Positions 26,742 to 35,656 of a DNA stretch of 64,000 bases are shown here, one piece after another; positions within the stretch are counted from its first letter, which is position 1; the number at the start of each line of letters is the position of its first letter. Source of the stretch: CAVPTL01 sp963708725. GTDB taxonomy: Bacteria; Actinomycetota; Thermoleophilia; Gaiellales; JAICJC01. The translations under genes were made by a program, and so were the position numbers. The notes under the pieces are model-generated. The model did no database searches. It was not told the origin of the DNA and saw only the letters and a list, made by a program, of their open reading frames with translations. The stretch spans positions 301,007 to 365,006 of the forward strand of contig CAVPTL010000009.1 in the NCBI GenBank assembly GCA_963708725.1, in the 5' to 3' direction.

Positions 26742-27745
26742 ATGGGTACACCTGACACGACGACCGAGGCGCACGCCACCACGCGCCCCGCGAAACCAGA
26801 GGAGCTCCCCGACTACGCCCCGGTGCCGCAGGCCGCATACGGCCCAGCGCTAAACGAGCAGGGCTACTACGTCGGCCGGGTCGAGCGGAACCTCTACTGG
26901 GTCACCGACGGCACCTACCAGTCGGCGTTCCTGACCACGTCCGACGGCGTCGTGCTGCTCGACGCGCCGCCCACGATCGGCCACAACATCAAGCGGGCGG
27001 TCGACGAGATCGCCGCGGCCAACGGCGTGAGCAACAGGGTCACACTACCTGATCTACTCGCCACCACCACGCCGACCACGCCGGCGCGTCATCGCTCTTC
27101 GACAAGAACGTCGTGCGGATCGGGCACGAGGAGACGCGCAGGCTGCTCGCTGCGCGACAACGACCCGGCCCGGCCGCTGCCCGAGGAGACGTTCGAGGAT
27201 CAGCCGCACGCTCGAGATCGGCGGCGAGCGGATCGACCTGGCCTGGCACGGCCCCAACCACTCGCCCGACAACATCTTCATCCACCTGCCCGATCACGAC
27301 ACGCTGATGCTGGTCGACATCGTGAACCCCGGCTGGGCGCCGGTCTACCAGAGCAACCTGACCGAGGACATCCCCGGCTACCTCGAGGCGCCCGCAACCG
27401 CGCTCACCTACCCGTGGAAGCACTTCATCGGCGGCCACATGGGCCGGCTCGGCACGCGCGACGACATCGCGGTGCACCAGCGCTACATGGCCGACATCGC
27501 CGACAGCTCGCGCAGGGCGCTCGACACCGTCGACCCGACGCCCTACTTCGTCAAGTACGGCGAGAACACCTGGGCCGCGGTGCAGGGGCTACCTGGACGC
27601 CGTCACCGCCGCGGCGGCCGAGCCGGTGATCGAGAAGTACACCGGCGTACTCGCCGCCGCCGACGTGTTCACCGCGAGCACCACGTTCCACGTCATGCAA
27701 TCGATCCGACTCGACCTGGGATACGGCTCACAGGTGCATCCGTGA
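26742..27745 (+). pseudogene. MBL-fold metallo-hydrolase, frameshifted
   Basis: A metallo-beta-lactamase-fold hydrolase broken by several frameshifts. In frame 1 it reads QGYYVGRVERNLYWVTDGTYQSAFLTTSDGVVLLDAPPTIGHNIKRAV; the zinc-binding motif SHHHADHAG lies in another frame at about 27058-27085; then LEIGGERIDLAWHGPNHSPDNIFIHLPDHDTLMLVDIVNPGW and FIGGHMGRLGTRDD follow in a third. The end (TGVLAAADVFTASTTFHVMQSIRLDLGYG) is shifted again near 27590. All family parts are present in order, so indels in the sequence are as likely as true decay. It lies 108 bp after the LuxR regulator, on the same strand. Confidence 0.8.
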
Positions 27746-27792
27746 CCCGGGCCGCTGCACTGAGAGACATCCAACCACCGAAGGAGTGACCG

Positions 27793-28412
27793 ATGACCAA
27801 TGCCCCTGTGCGCGACCAGCAGAGTGACCACCTGATCACGCCGCAGAACGCGGCGCTCGTCCTGATCGACTATCAGCCCTCGCAGTTCGCGACGGTGCGC
27901 TCGATGGACGAGGCCCTGCTGCGCAAGAACATCGTCTCGACCGTCAGGACGGCGAAGGCCTTCGGCGCTGCCGATCGTCCACTCGACCGTGAACGTCGGA
28001 GTCGGGCCAGCAGCAGCCGACGCGTGCCGGAGCTGGCCGAGCTGCTCGACGGACGATCCTCCGATCGACCGCACGACGGTCAACTCGTGGGAGGACATCG
28101 AGTTCGTGGCGGCCGTCCGCGCGACGGGTCGCCGCAAGCTGATCTTTTGCGCGCTGTGGACCGAGGTCTGCATGGCCTTCGCGGCGCTCGACGCGCTGCG
28201 CGAGGGCTACGAGGTCTACCCGGTGGTCGATGCGATCGGCGGCACCTCGCTCGAGGCTCATCGCGCCGGCATCGAGCGGGTCGTCCAGGCCGGCGGCGCT
28301 GCCGATCGGGTGGGTGTCGCTGGCCTGCGAGCTCCAGCGCGACTGGGACCGCCTCGAGACCGTGCCGCAGATCGTCGAGATCGTGCTCACCGAGAGGCTG
28401 CTGCAGGAATGA
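27793..28412 (+). pseudogene. Isochorismatase-family cysteine hydrolase, frameshifted
   Basis: The start NAALVLIDYQPSQFATVRSMD holds the catalytic Asp of the family; KLIFCALWTEVCMAFAALDALREGYEVYPVVDAIGGTSLEAHRAGIERV holds the nucleophilic Cys (TEVC) and oxyanion region. These blocks are in different frames, with breaks near 27965, 28045 and 28300, and the end (LACELQRDWDRLETVPQIVEIVLTERLLQE) is in yet another. Read across the frames it is a complete hydrolase of about 205 residues, YcaC-like (substrate unknown). GGAG precedes the ATG at 27793. The stop overlaps the aldo/keto reductase start (ATGA). Confidence 0.8.
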
Positions 28413-29266
28413 ACCCCGCCATCGAGTTCGACGGGCGTCTGGTGCCACGTGTTGGCTTCGGCACGATGCGACTGACCGGCCCGGGGGTGGCCGGGCCGCC
28501 GCCTGATCTGGCCGAGGCGCGGCGCGTCCTGCGGCGGGCGATCGAGCTCGGCGTGCGGGTGTTCGACACCGCCTGGTACGACGGTCCGGATGTTCCCAAC
28601 CAGCTGCTGGCGGAGGCTGTGCGGGAGTCGCACCAAGACGTGGTGGTCGCGACCAAGCTCGGCTGGAACTTCGGCTCGCGCGGAGTGGCCTCGGCGCACA
28701 CACGGGAGCAGCTGCGCGCGGCGATGCAGCGCGACTTGAGGCTACTCGCGGGCGTGCCGATCGCGATCACGCATCTGCGCTGGACGTCCGACCCCGCGGT
28801 GAGCGAACCGTTCAGACGCGCGCTGGCAGCGATGGTGGAGATGCGCGACGAGGGCAGCTGCCGCCATGTCGGCCTCTCCAACGTGGGCCGGGCGCAACTC
28901 GAGTACGCGCTCAGTCAGACGCCGATTGGCTCGGTGTCGAACTCGTTCAGCGTTGCCGATCAGGGAGACGCGGAGATCGTCGAGCTCACCGCGAGCGAAG
29001 GCATCGCCTATCTCCCCTGGCTGCCTCTGCGAGCCGGCAACCCGCACCAGACGGATGTGCTCTGTCGCTGGGGCGAGAGCCTCGGCTGCTCGCAGGCGCA
29101 AGTGGCGCTCGCCTGGCTGCTTCACAGGGCGCCGAATCTCGTACCGATTCCAGGGACGTCGAGCGTGACACACCTGGAGGAGAACGTGGCTGCCGCGGCG
29201 GTGGTGCTGCCGGACGAGGCGGTCGAGGAGCTCGAAACCATGAGAACGAAGGGAGCCACCCAATGA
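28409..29266 (+). CDS. Aldo/keto reductase
   Basis: A 285-residue NADPH-dependent carbonyl reductase fold. Catalytic residues are visible as FDTAWYDGP (Asp and Tyr), VATKLGWNFG (Lys) and ITHLRW (His). HVGLSNVGRAQLEYAL and AWLLHRAPNLVPIPGTSSVTHLEENVAAA form the cofactor-binding C-terminal half. ATG at 28409 overlaps the previous stop, and the next gene starts within its stop (ATGA), so it is in an operon with the isochorismatase and alpha/beta hydrolase genes. Substrate unknown. Confidence 0.92.
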   Translation: MNPAIEFDGRLVPRVGFGTMRLTGPGVAGPPPDLAEARRVLRRAIELGVRVFDTAWYDGPDVPNQLLAEAVRESHQDVVVATKLGWNFGSRGVASAHTREQLRAAMQRDLRLLAGVPIAITHLRWTSDPAVSEPFRRALAAMVEMRDEGSCRHVGLSNVGRAQLEYALSQTPIGSVSNSFSVADQGDAEIVELTASEGIAYLPWLPLRAGNPHQTDVLCRWGESLGCSQAQVALAWLLHRAPNLVPIPGTSSVTHLEENVAAAAVVLPDEAVEELETMRTKGATQ

Positions 29267-30231
29267 CGACGTATCACCTTGACCCGCCGGCGGCGCAGAT
29301 CGCCGGGTATCTGTCCCAGGGGCCGGCGCTGTACGAACTACCGCTCGAGAGCGCTCGTAAGCTCGTCAACGACGCGGAGTCGGAGCCGCTCCACGCGGGG
29401 ATGCTCGACGAGGCGTGGATCACCGTGCCAGCGGGGGTCGGTGACGTAACGGTGCTGTTGATCACGCCGCGCGGCGCCACCGATCAGCTGCCCGTGACGC
29501 TCTACATGCACGGGGGAGGGTGGATTCTGGGGAGTGCGAACAGTCACGGAAATCTCGCTCGGGATCTCGCCGTCGCGTCCGGGGCCGCCGTGGCGTTCAT
29601 CGACTACGCGTTGTCGCCTGAGGCGCAATATCCGGTGCAGATCGAACAGTGCTACGCGGTCGCGCAGTGGATCGCCGAGCACGGCGCCGGCCACGGGCTC
29701 GACGGATCACGCATGGCGGTCGCCGGAGATTCGGCCGGGGGAAACATGGCGACGGTGCTCACGATCCTCGCGAAGCAGCGGGGAGACGTGCGGTTTGCCC
29801 ACCAATCGATGTACTACCCGATCACCGATGCCGGCAGTGAGACCGAGAGCTACCGGCTATTCAAGGACGGGCCGTACGGTGGTCCCGAGACGATGGCGTG
29901 GTTCTGGGACAACTATCTACCGACGGACGCCCTCCGCGACGAGATCACCGTCTCCCCGCTGCGCGCAAGCCTGGAGGATCTCCAGGGCCTCCCCCCGGCG
30001 CTCGTGATCGTCGATGAGAACGACGTGCTCCGCGACGAGGGTGAGGCCTACGCCGAGAAGCTGCGGGAGGCGGGGGTACCGACCGCCTCGGTGCGGTTCA
30101 ACGGCACCATGCACGACTTCATGATGCTCGGCCCGCTGCGCGCGACCGAGACCAGCGCCGCAGCGATCAGTCTGGCCGGATCCGTGCTTCGCCAGCGCAT
30201 TCGCTGTTACTTCAACCCCAGAGGTGGTTTC
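29263..30231 (+). CDS. Alpha/beta hydrolase (HSL/acetyl-esterase type), fused in frame to the next gene
   Basis: An esterase of the hormone-sensitive-lipase group. The oxyanion motif is YMHGGGWILGSA, the nucleophile elbow AVAGDSAGGNMATVL, the acid VIVDENDVLRDEGEAYAEKL and the catalytic His MHDFMML. The hydrolase reads straight into the FMN reductase at 30232 with no stop, giving one 514-residue frame. In the plus-2 frame, however, the hydrolase tail would end with a TGA overlapping the reductase ATG (ATGA), exactly like its neighbours, so a single lost or gained base is likely to have created the fusion. Confidence 0.88.
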
Positions 30232-30807
30232 ATGACTCGGATCGGCATTATCCTCGGTAGCACCCGTCCCAATCGCAACGGCGAGCAAGTCGCCCGCTGG
30301 GTGCTCGAGGTCGCATCGCGCAGAAGCGACACGGAGTACGAGCTCGTCGACCTGCGCGACTACCCGCTGCCACACCTCGACGAGCCGCTGCCGCCCTCGA
30401 TGGGCCAGTACCAAAACGAGCACACCCACCAGTGGGCCGCGAAGATCGCTTCCTTCGACGGGTTCGTGATCGTGACGCCGGAGTACAACCACGGCACCTC
30501 GGGTGTGTTGAAGAATGCGATCGATTTCCTGTACGCAGAGTGGAACAACAAGGCCGTCGGATTCGTCTCCTACGGCGTTGTCGGCGGCGCTCGAGCGGCG
30601 GAGCATCTGCGCCTCGTCTCGGCCGAGCTGCAGATGGCCGACGTCCGTCAGCAAGTCGCGCTCTCGTTCTTCACCGAGTTCGAGAACTTCTCGGTGTTCA
30701 CACCGAGCGAATTCAGCGAGCAGTCGCTCAACACCTTGCTCGACCAGGTGACCGCCTGGAGCGCGGCACTCGCCCACCTCCGGGGCCCCGCGCTCGCCGC
30801 TGGCTAA
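30232..30807 (+). CDS. NADPH-dependent FMN reductase (ChrR/YieF-like)
   Basis: A 191-residue flavodoxin-fold reductase. FMN-binding segments are IGIILGSTRPNRNGEQVARWV at the start and VIVTPEYNHGTSGVLKNAIDFLYAEWNNKAVGFVSYGVVGGARAAEHLR in the middle, typical of quinone/chromate/azo reductases. GAGGTGG ribosome binding site precedes ATG 30232, which supports it as a separate translational start although it is in frame with the upstream hydrolase. A strong 18-bp stem follows the stop, so it likely ends the transcript. Confidence 0.9.
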   Translation: MTRIGIILGSTRPNRNGEQVARWVLEVASRRSDTEYELVDLRDYPLPHLDEPLPPSMGQYQNEHTHQWAAKIASFDGFVIVTPEYNHGTSGVLKNAIDFLYAEWNNKAVGFVSYGVVGGARAAEHLRLVSAELQMADVRQQVALSFFTEFENFSVFTPSEFSEQSLNTLLDQVTAWSAALAHLRGPALAAG

Positions 30808-30829
30808 GAGCAAGCACACCCAGTCCGGC

Positions 30830-30880
30830 CGAGGGTGCTGGTCGAGCGGCGACAATCCACCAGCTCGACCAGCACCCTCG
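30830..30880 (+). terminator. Perfect 18-bp stem hairpin after the FMN-reductase gene
   Basis: Left arm CGAGGGTGCTGGTCGAGC (30830-30847), 15-nt loop, and the exact reverse complement GCTCGACCAGCACCCTCG (30863-30880). It lies 22 bp after the operon's last stop codon. There is no T-run, so it would be a tail-less terminator, as is common in high-GC actinobacteria, or an RNA-stability hairpin. Confidence 0.65.
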
Positions 30881-31055
30881 TGAACGCATACCCGCCGGTA
30901 TTGACTCCTCTCGCGCTTGCGCCGAGTTTATGAGCGGAGACGCCGACACCCGCCAGCAACGGTCACGTCGGAATCGGTGTCCGAGCACCCTGGCGGACAC
31001 TGGCGTGCTGGGCTGCCCAGGTCAGTGCGTAGTCGGCGACTTCTTCCCACCCGTC

Positions 31056-31104
31056 CTTTCATCGCGGCTTCCGAAGTCGCGTGCACAGGTGGACGCTACC
31101 GCCC
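31056..31104 (+). repeat. 49-bp direct repeat, copy 2
   Basis: 45/49 identical and in the same orientation as 22872-22920 (the mutY leader and start). Here it is not attached to a mutY gene. On the minus strand it still reads a start-like CGCGATGAAAG, but the frame that follows has no MutY similarity. Confidence 0.85.
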
Positions 31105-31205
31105 GGGCTGGGTCGCGCGCCCGATCGGATCACGTCTTCGTGGCGGCTGGACGCATACCGAGCGCCGGCCCTGTGCCGCTAGCTGGAGCCAACCGGTTCG
31201 TTCGT

Positions 31206-31790
31206 CTAGCGAGCGGCGCGTTGCATCAGTGTGATCGGCGGGCATCTCCCGGCTTGGGCGACCCCGGTGACCGTGAATCCAGCGCGCTCGTAGAACGGAA
31301 CCGTCCGTGGGTTGGGTGTCTCCAGGTAAGCCGGAAGCCTGCTTGCGTCCACGACTTCCAGGCAGTGGCGCAACAGATGCGTGCCCAGCCCTTGCCCGTG
31401 AAGGGTGCGCTCTACTCCGAACCATGGCAGGTACCAGTGCGGCTCTGTGGGATGCCCCTTGGCCATCTGCTCCAAGGTTGCGAACGAATCGGCGTGCACG
31501 GCATCAGCGGTGGTCTCAACCAGTACCCGCACCACAGCCTCGCCGTCCGGCTCGCGTCCCGGCCCAAACCACAGGGCAACGGCGTCGAAATCGCCCAGGC
31601 GCCACACGGTCTGATCCCGGAACGCGTCGCCCCCGAACGCGGCGATGAACGCCGGGAAGTGCACCTGGTACTCGGCGTCGTCAGGGTAGAGCCAGCGCTC
31701 AACAGGGTCATCCTCGAACGCCGAAACCAGCGTACGGATCGCACGATCCCGCTCCGACTTGGCTATCGCCGCGAACTCCATCCCAGCCAT
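31206..31790 (-). CDS. GNAT-family N-acetyltransferase
   Basis: A 194-residue acetyltransferase. The N-terminus FEDDPVERWLYPDDAEY and the acetyl-CoA region HWYLPWFGVERTLHGQGLGTHLLRHCLEVVDASRLPAYLETPNPRTVPFYERAGF match the puromycin-acetyltransferase-like/GNAT pattern (Q/R-x-x-G-x-G/A loop HGQGLGT; C-terminal N..FYER.GF). The substrate is unknown; this group often modifies toxins or antibiotics. Start ATG at 31790 (MAGMEF); an ATG at 31781 is also possible. Confidence 0.87.
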   Translation of the reverse strand: MAGMEFAAIAKSERDRAIRTLVSAFEDDPVERWLYPDDAEYQVHFPAFIAAFGGDAFRDQTVWRLGDFDAVALWFGPGREPDGEAVVRVLVETTADAVHADSFATLEQMAKGHPTEPHWYLPWFGVERTLHGQGLGTHLLRHCLEVVDASRLPAYLETPNPRTVPFYERAGFTVTGVAQAGRCPPITLMQRAAR

Positions 31791-31906
31791 CCCAGAAACT
31801 CTAGTTCAACACGAGGGTCGGCAATCACGGAAAGCCGGCCCGCTCTTCTCGTGGATCGGTTCCTGTGCCTGCGAGGTGCAAGCCGTAACGCCGACCTTGG
31901 CTGCGA

Positions 31907-32101
31907 CTACCGGTCTGCTGATGACTGACGCCAAGGCCAGCTCAGCAGTCCCAGTCCAGCGATGATGCAGAGCGCGCCGACGATCGCCCAAAACGTGCTG
32001 CCGGTCATCGAGGATCCCTGGATGAGCCGAGTTCCTTGGCCGATCCAGACGGCGCCTGCGAGAACAAGCAAGGCTCCTACCACACGCCTCGTAATTGTCA
32101 C
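31907..32101 (-). CDS. Small two-helix membrane protein
   Basis: A 64-residue protein with two hydrophobic helices, residues about 5-22 (RRVVGALLVLAGAVWIGQG) and about 35-55 (STFWAIVGALCIIAGLGLLSW), joined by TRLIQGSSMTG. The pattern RxxxGxLLxxAGxVWxxQGxxxxxGSxMTGxxFWAxxGxxxxxxG is widespread in bacteria, with unknown function (family recalled from pattern only). It is short, but hydrophobic periodicity and the polar loop support it. Confidence 0.65.
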   Translation of the reverse strand: MTITRRVVGALLVLAGAVWIGQGTRLIQGSSMTGSTFWAIVGALCIIAGLGLLSWPWRQSSADR

Positions 32102-32309
32102 GTTGTTGGATACGCACGACCGCCGCGGTCGGTTTTGCCGGACTGGGAGCGCTTACCGGTCGCCGAGTTTGGTGGGAACGGGACTCTCACGATTGATGTG
32201 GAAGGCTACGTCGTCGTCTTGTCCATCGATCGACAGTGGACACAATGTCGAGGATGGATGGAAGCGTCCGGTGATTGGGTGAATTCCTATTCGGAAAGGG
32301 TCGTGGGAT

Positions 32310-33476
32310 ATGCAATCGAGAGAACGTCCGCTTGCCCTCGCGGGTGGAGTCGCTGCCGGCGAGAACGCGCCGAGTCGAGACCGCGCGGCACGCGCCGAGG
32401 GTGAAGATGGCGGGGGTCGTGCGATAAAGTTCGCCAGCGGAGGGGCCTTTCACCGCCAGGTGGATCAAGCCGTGAAGAAGCTGCTGGAGGATCAGACTCT
32501 TGTCCGCCGCGCCTATCTGACCCTGTGGATAAAGGCTCTCATCGTGTTGGCGTGGGCGGTCGGCTCCTACCTGGCGCTGGTATTCGTCGCGCATGGGCCG
32601 CTGCAAGCGATCGCTGGGAGCGTCTCGCTCGGATTTGCTGTCGCGGGCATCGGGTTTACGATCATGCACGACGCCAACCACCTGGCGTTCGCCCCGAGCC
32701 GATCGGTAAACCGCGTGATGGCACTATCGCTCGATCTGATCGGCGGATCCTCCTACGTCTGGTCGGCAAAGCACCTCGCCCACCACACCTACCCCAACAT
32801 CACCGAGCACGATCCGGATATCGAAAGCCTGCCGTATGCCCGCCTTGACCCGGCCCAGACCCACCGCCCCTGGCATCGCTACCAACACATCTACATCTGG
32901 GCGCTGTATGCACTGATCACGATGCGCTGGCAGTTCCTGTCGGACTACACGTTTCTTCGGCGCGGTCGCGCCGGCCGAAGCCCATTTCGGCGACCCCAGC
33001 GTGGCGCCCTGGCCACGCTGATCGTCGGCAAGGTCGTGTTCCTCACCTGGGCCATTTTCATCCCACTCCTGTTCCACCCAGTGCTTTGGGTGGCAGTGCT
33101 TTTCCTGGCGACGTCGATCGTCGCGTCGCTCGCCCTTTCACTGGTGTTCCAACTCTCACACTGCGTTGTTGAGACCGAGTTCATCGATCCTGCCAACGAC
33201 GCCACCGAGCGTGTCTGGCAAATCCACCAGCTCGAGTCTACGGTCGACTTCGCCAAGGCAAACCTTCTCCTCCGACTCTACGCGGGGGGACTCAACCACC
33301 AGATCGAGCACCACCTGTACGCGCGATTGCCACACACCCTCTATCCACGCATCGCCGAAATCGTGGAACGCGCCGCGCTCGCCCACGGCATCGCCTACAC
33401 ACACCACCCAACGATGCGACTGGCACTTCGCTCACACACACGGTGGCTCAAACTGATGGGCGCCGCGCCGAGATGA
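32310..33476 (+). CDS. Front-end-type fatty acid desaturase
   Basis: A 388-residue membrane di-iron desaturase that would introduce a double bond in a fatty acyl chain. The three histidine boxes are present: HDANH near residue 119, HLAHH near 152, and the Q-type HQIEHH near 330, the last being typical of linoleoyl-CoA/front-end desaturases. Hydrophobic segments precede each box. No cytochrome b5 domain is fused, so electrons must come from a separate ferredoxin or reductase. The long Gly/Ala/Arg-rich N-terminus (residues 1-40) looks non-conserved; a start further downstream is possible. Confidence 0.9.
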   Translation: MQSRERPLALAGGVAAGENAPSRDRAARAEGEDGGGRAIKFASGGAFHRQVDQAVKKLLEDQTLVRRAYLTLWIKALIVLAWAVGSYLALVFVAHGPLQAIAGSVSLGFAVAGIGFTIMHDANHLAFAPSRSVNRVMALSLDLIGGSSYVWSAKHLAHHTYPNITEHDPDIESLPYARLDPAQTHRPWHRYQHIYIWALYALITMRWQFLSDYTFLRRGRAGRSPFRRPQRGALATLIVGKVVFLTWAIFIPLLFHPVLWVAVLFLATSIVASLALSLVFQLSHCVVETEFIDPANDATERVWQIHQLESTVDFAKANLLLRLYAGGLNHQIEHHLYARLPHTLYPRIAEIVERAALAHGIAYTHHPTMRLALRSHTRWLKLMGAAPR

Positions 33477-33664
33477 GAGGCGCTCTGCGACTACCGAGGA
33501 GTTTCGTCGACGTCGTACGAAGGCCCACCTCGACTCATTTGCCTCGACGACGCAGTCACCGCCGACCGCAAACGTCGGCGAGGTTGCAGCCCGCGGCGCT
33601 GATCGTCGGCATGGGGACACGCTAGCTGCCTGGCGGGTGCCAACCGATTGTGTAGCCTCCGCCG

Positions 33665-34882
33665 ATGGCCCGCCCCCGATTCAAGCACGAGGACTTCGAG
33701 TTTGGCTACGAGATCGTGCTGGGGTCGGTCTACCGTGGCTTCGCGGATGCCGGTGAGGTGCAGGCGACCGCCGGCCGGATCAAGGACGGCGACGGTGACG
33801 CCTGGGTGACCGAGTGGTGTGCCACCGCCGACGCACTCGCGGCGGCCGCGAATGAGGCTGCCGACGGCGGGCACTCGGTTTCGGCGCGGGGGCTCTATCT
33901 GCGGGCCGCGACCTACTACGCGACGGCGCTTTACCTGATTACGCATTCGACGGATCCCAGCCGCCAGCACGACCTGTGGCTCCGGCAGCGGGCGTGCTGG
34001 GACAGCGCGGTCGACCTGGCAGTGGTGCCGGGTGAACGGATCCAGATCCCGTATGAGGGCACCACGCTGCCGGGGTACTTCTTCCGCGCACCCGACGCTG
34101 TGCCGGGTGAGCGTCGGCCGTTGGTTGTGATGAACAATGGCAGCGACGGCGCGACGTCGGGCATGGCGCTTTTGGGGGGCATCGCGGCCGGAGAGCGGGG
34201 GTATCACTGGATGACGTTCGACGGTCCGGGCCAGCAGGCTGCGCTCTTCCTCCAGCAGATCCCGTTTCGGCCCGACTGGGAGGCGGTGCTCACGCCGGTG
34301 GTCGACGCGATGGTGGCGAGGCCCGACGTCGACGCCGATCGGATGGCCGTGATCGGCGTCAGTCAGGCCGGTTTCTGGGTGCCACGGGCGATCGCGTTCG
34401 AGCACCGCTTCGCCGCCGCCGTGGTCGACCCCGGCGTGGTGGACGTGTCGACATCGTGGACGGAGAAGCTTCCCGGTCACATGCGCAACGAGCTGGACGA
34501 TCCTTCGAAGAAGGCGTCATTCGACAAGGAGATGGGCTGGGGCGAGCGGTTCTCGAAGTCGACCCGCGCGACGCTCCACTTCCGCGGCCAGCCCTACGGT
34601 CTGCAAAGCGAGTCGCGGTTCGACCTCTACCAGGAGGTGCTCAAGTACAGGCTGGGCGACGAGGTGAAGCAGATCACCACGCCGGTACTGATCACCGAGC
34701 CGGAGGACGAGCAGTTCTGGCCAGGCCAGTCACAGCAACTCTACGACCGGCTCCCGGGCGAGAAGACGTTGGTGAAGTTCACCGCCGCCGAGGGCGCCAA
34801 CCGTCATTGCGAGCCGATGGGCCTCGGCATCCGCGACTCCCGCATCTACGACTGGCTCGCCAACCACCTCCATGGGGCATAG
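33665..34882 (+). CDS. Alpha/beta hydrolase (FrsA/DUF1100-like)
   Basis: A 405-residue hydrolase with a helical N-terminal cap (ADALAAAANEAADGGHSVSARGLYLRAATYYATALYLI) and an alpha/beta core: VIPYEGTTLPGYFF-type strand, PLVVMNNGSDGATSGM oxyanion region, nucleophile GVSQAGFW (Ser), and catalytic His in GANRHCEPMG. The cap pattern matches the FrsA/2,6-dihydroxypseudo-oxynicotine hydrolase group that splits C-C bonds or esters. Start ATG 33665. It stands alone, followed by the minus-strand GYD gene. Confidence 0.85.
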   Translation: MARPRFKHEDFEFGYEIVLGSVYRGFADAGEVQATAGRIKDGDGDAWVTEWCATADALAAAANEAADGGHSVSARGLYLRAATYYATALYLITHSTDPSRQHDLWLRQRACWDSAVDLAVVPGERIQIPYEGTTLPGYFFRAPDAVPGERRPLVVMNNGSDGATSGMALLGGIAAGERGYHWMTFDGPGQQAALFLQQIPFRPDWEAVLTPVVDAMVARPDVDADRMAVIGVSQAGFWVPRAIAFEHRFAAAVVDPGVVDVSTSWTEKLPGHMRNELDDPSKKASFDKEMGWGERFSKSTRATLHFRGQPYGLQSESRFDLYQEVLKYRLGDEVKQITTPVLITEPEDEQFWPGQSQQLYDRLPGEKTLVKFTAAEGANRHCEPMGLGIRDSRIYDWLANHLHGA

Positions 34883-34920
34883 AGCCGCGTAGTTGAGCGG
34901 GGGAAGCCGTCGTGGATCTT

Positions 34921-35202
34921 CTAGAGCAGGCTTGTGAACTCGGCCTGAGAGAACGCTCGCAGCGTGGTTGTGCGAATGTTGCCGCCGGCGCCCAACGCCA
35001 GCAACGCCTTGGTCAGCGACTCGTCGTCGCCCGCCTCGACAATTCCCACGAGGTCATGGCCTCCGACCGTCCAGTAGATGTCCTTGATCTGGACGCCCAG
35101 GTCTGCCATCTGCTCGCGCGCGGCATCAACCCGCCCCGGTGAGTCCTTGTAGGTCTTGATTCCCTGATCTGTCCAGTTGAACAACACCACGTAGGTCGCC
35201 AT
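34921..35202 (-). CDS. GYD-domain protein
   Basis: A 93-residue protein starting MATYVVLFNWTDQGIKTYKDSPGRVDAAREQMADLGVQIKDIYWTVGGHDLVGIVEAGDDESLTKALL. This is the GYD family, a ferredoxin-like dimeric alpha/beta fold of unknown role (here GGHDLV instead of GxYDxV). It is downstream of the Rieske gene on the same strand, separated by 40 bp, so it may be the last gene of the catabolic operon. Confidence 0.85.
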   Translation of the reverse strand: MATYVVLFNWTDQGIKTYKDSPGRVDAAREQMADLGVQIKDIYWTVGGHDLVGIVEAGDDESLTKALLALGAGGNIRTTTLRAFSQAEFTSLL

Positions 35203-35242
35203 CGCCGCCGCCCTTCGATCGCTGCCAGGAACCAGAGCGCGA

Positions 35243-35656
35243 TCATAGTCCTCGCGACGCCCCAGAGTCGGCGGGGCCTTGGGGATCGTGGCTGACGTTG
35301 GCAGGTGACCGCGCCACGAGCACTCGGCCCGACTCAATGCGGGTGTCGTAGACCGCGACGCGCATGCGTCGATCGTCGGGGCTATTGCCGCTGACGAGAT
35401 CAAACTGCCAGCCGTGCCAGGGACAGTGCAGCACTCGTTGGCCGCCGAGCTCGTAGCGGCCGGGCGTGCCTTCGAGCCTGGGGCGGACCGATCCCTTGCA
35501 CAGGGGCGCGCCGCGGTGCGGGCAGCGATTGCGCACGGCATGCACCTGGCCGGTGTCGCGGTCGAGGATGACGCCGATCTCGCGACCATCGACCTTGGCG
35601 ATGATCACGCCGTCGGTGTCGAGCGTGCGGGCGTCTCCGACGTCGTGCCAGCTCAT
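35243..35656 (-). CDS. Rieske [2Fe-2S] ferredoxin-like protein
   Basis: A 137-residue stand-alone Rieske domain. The cluster ligands are CPHRGAPLC and HCPWHGWQFD (C-x-H and C-x-x-H), separated by a longer-than-usual insert (KGSVRPRLEGTPGRYELGGQRV). It could be an electron donor for an oxygenase or a regulatory Rieske protein. Its ATG overlaps the stop of the amidohydrolase (35653-35656). The C-terminal tail after VLVARS looks non-conserved. Confidence 0.88.
   Translation of the reverse strand: MSWHDVGDARTLDTDGVIIAKVDGREIGVILDRDTGQVHAVRNRCPHRGAPLCKGSVRPRLEGTPGRYELGGQRVLHCPWHGWQFDLVSGNSPDDRRMRVAVYDTRIESGRVLVARSPANVSHDPQGPADSGASRGL

Larger units (their letters stand above)
30808..31205. other. 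Non-coding region with hairpin and direct repeat copy
   Basis: About 400 bp with no supportable gene. It holds the 18-bp stem hairpin (30830-30880) and the second copy of the 49-bp direct repeat (31056-31104). Short frames here are all overlapping shadows with no family features. Confidence 0.5.

Noticed and set aside
31056..31104. Direct repeat as a tRNA-type attachment site of an integrative element
   Set aside because: No tRNA gene lies at either copy and no integrase is in the block; repeat differs at four positions.
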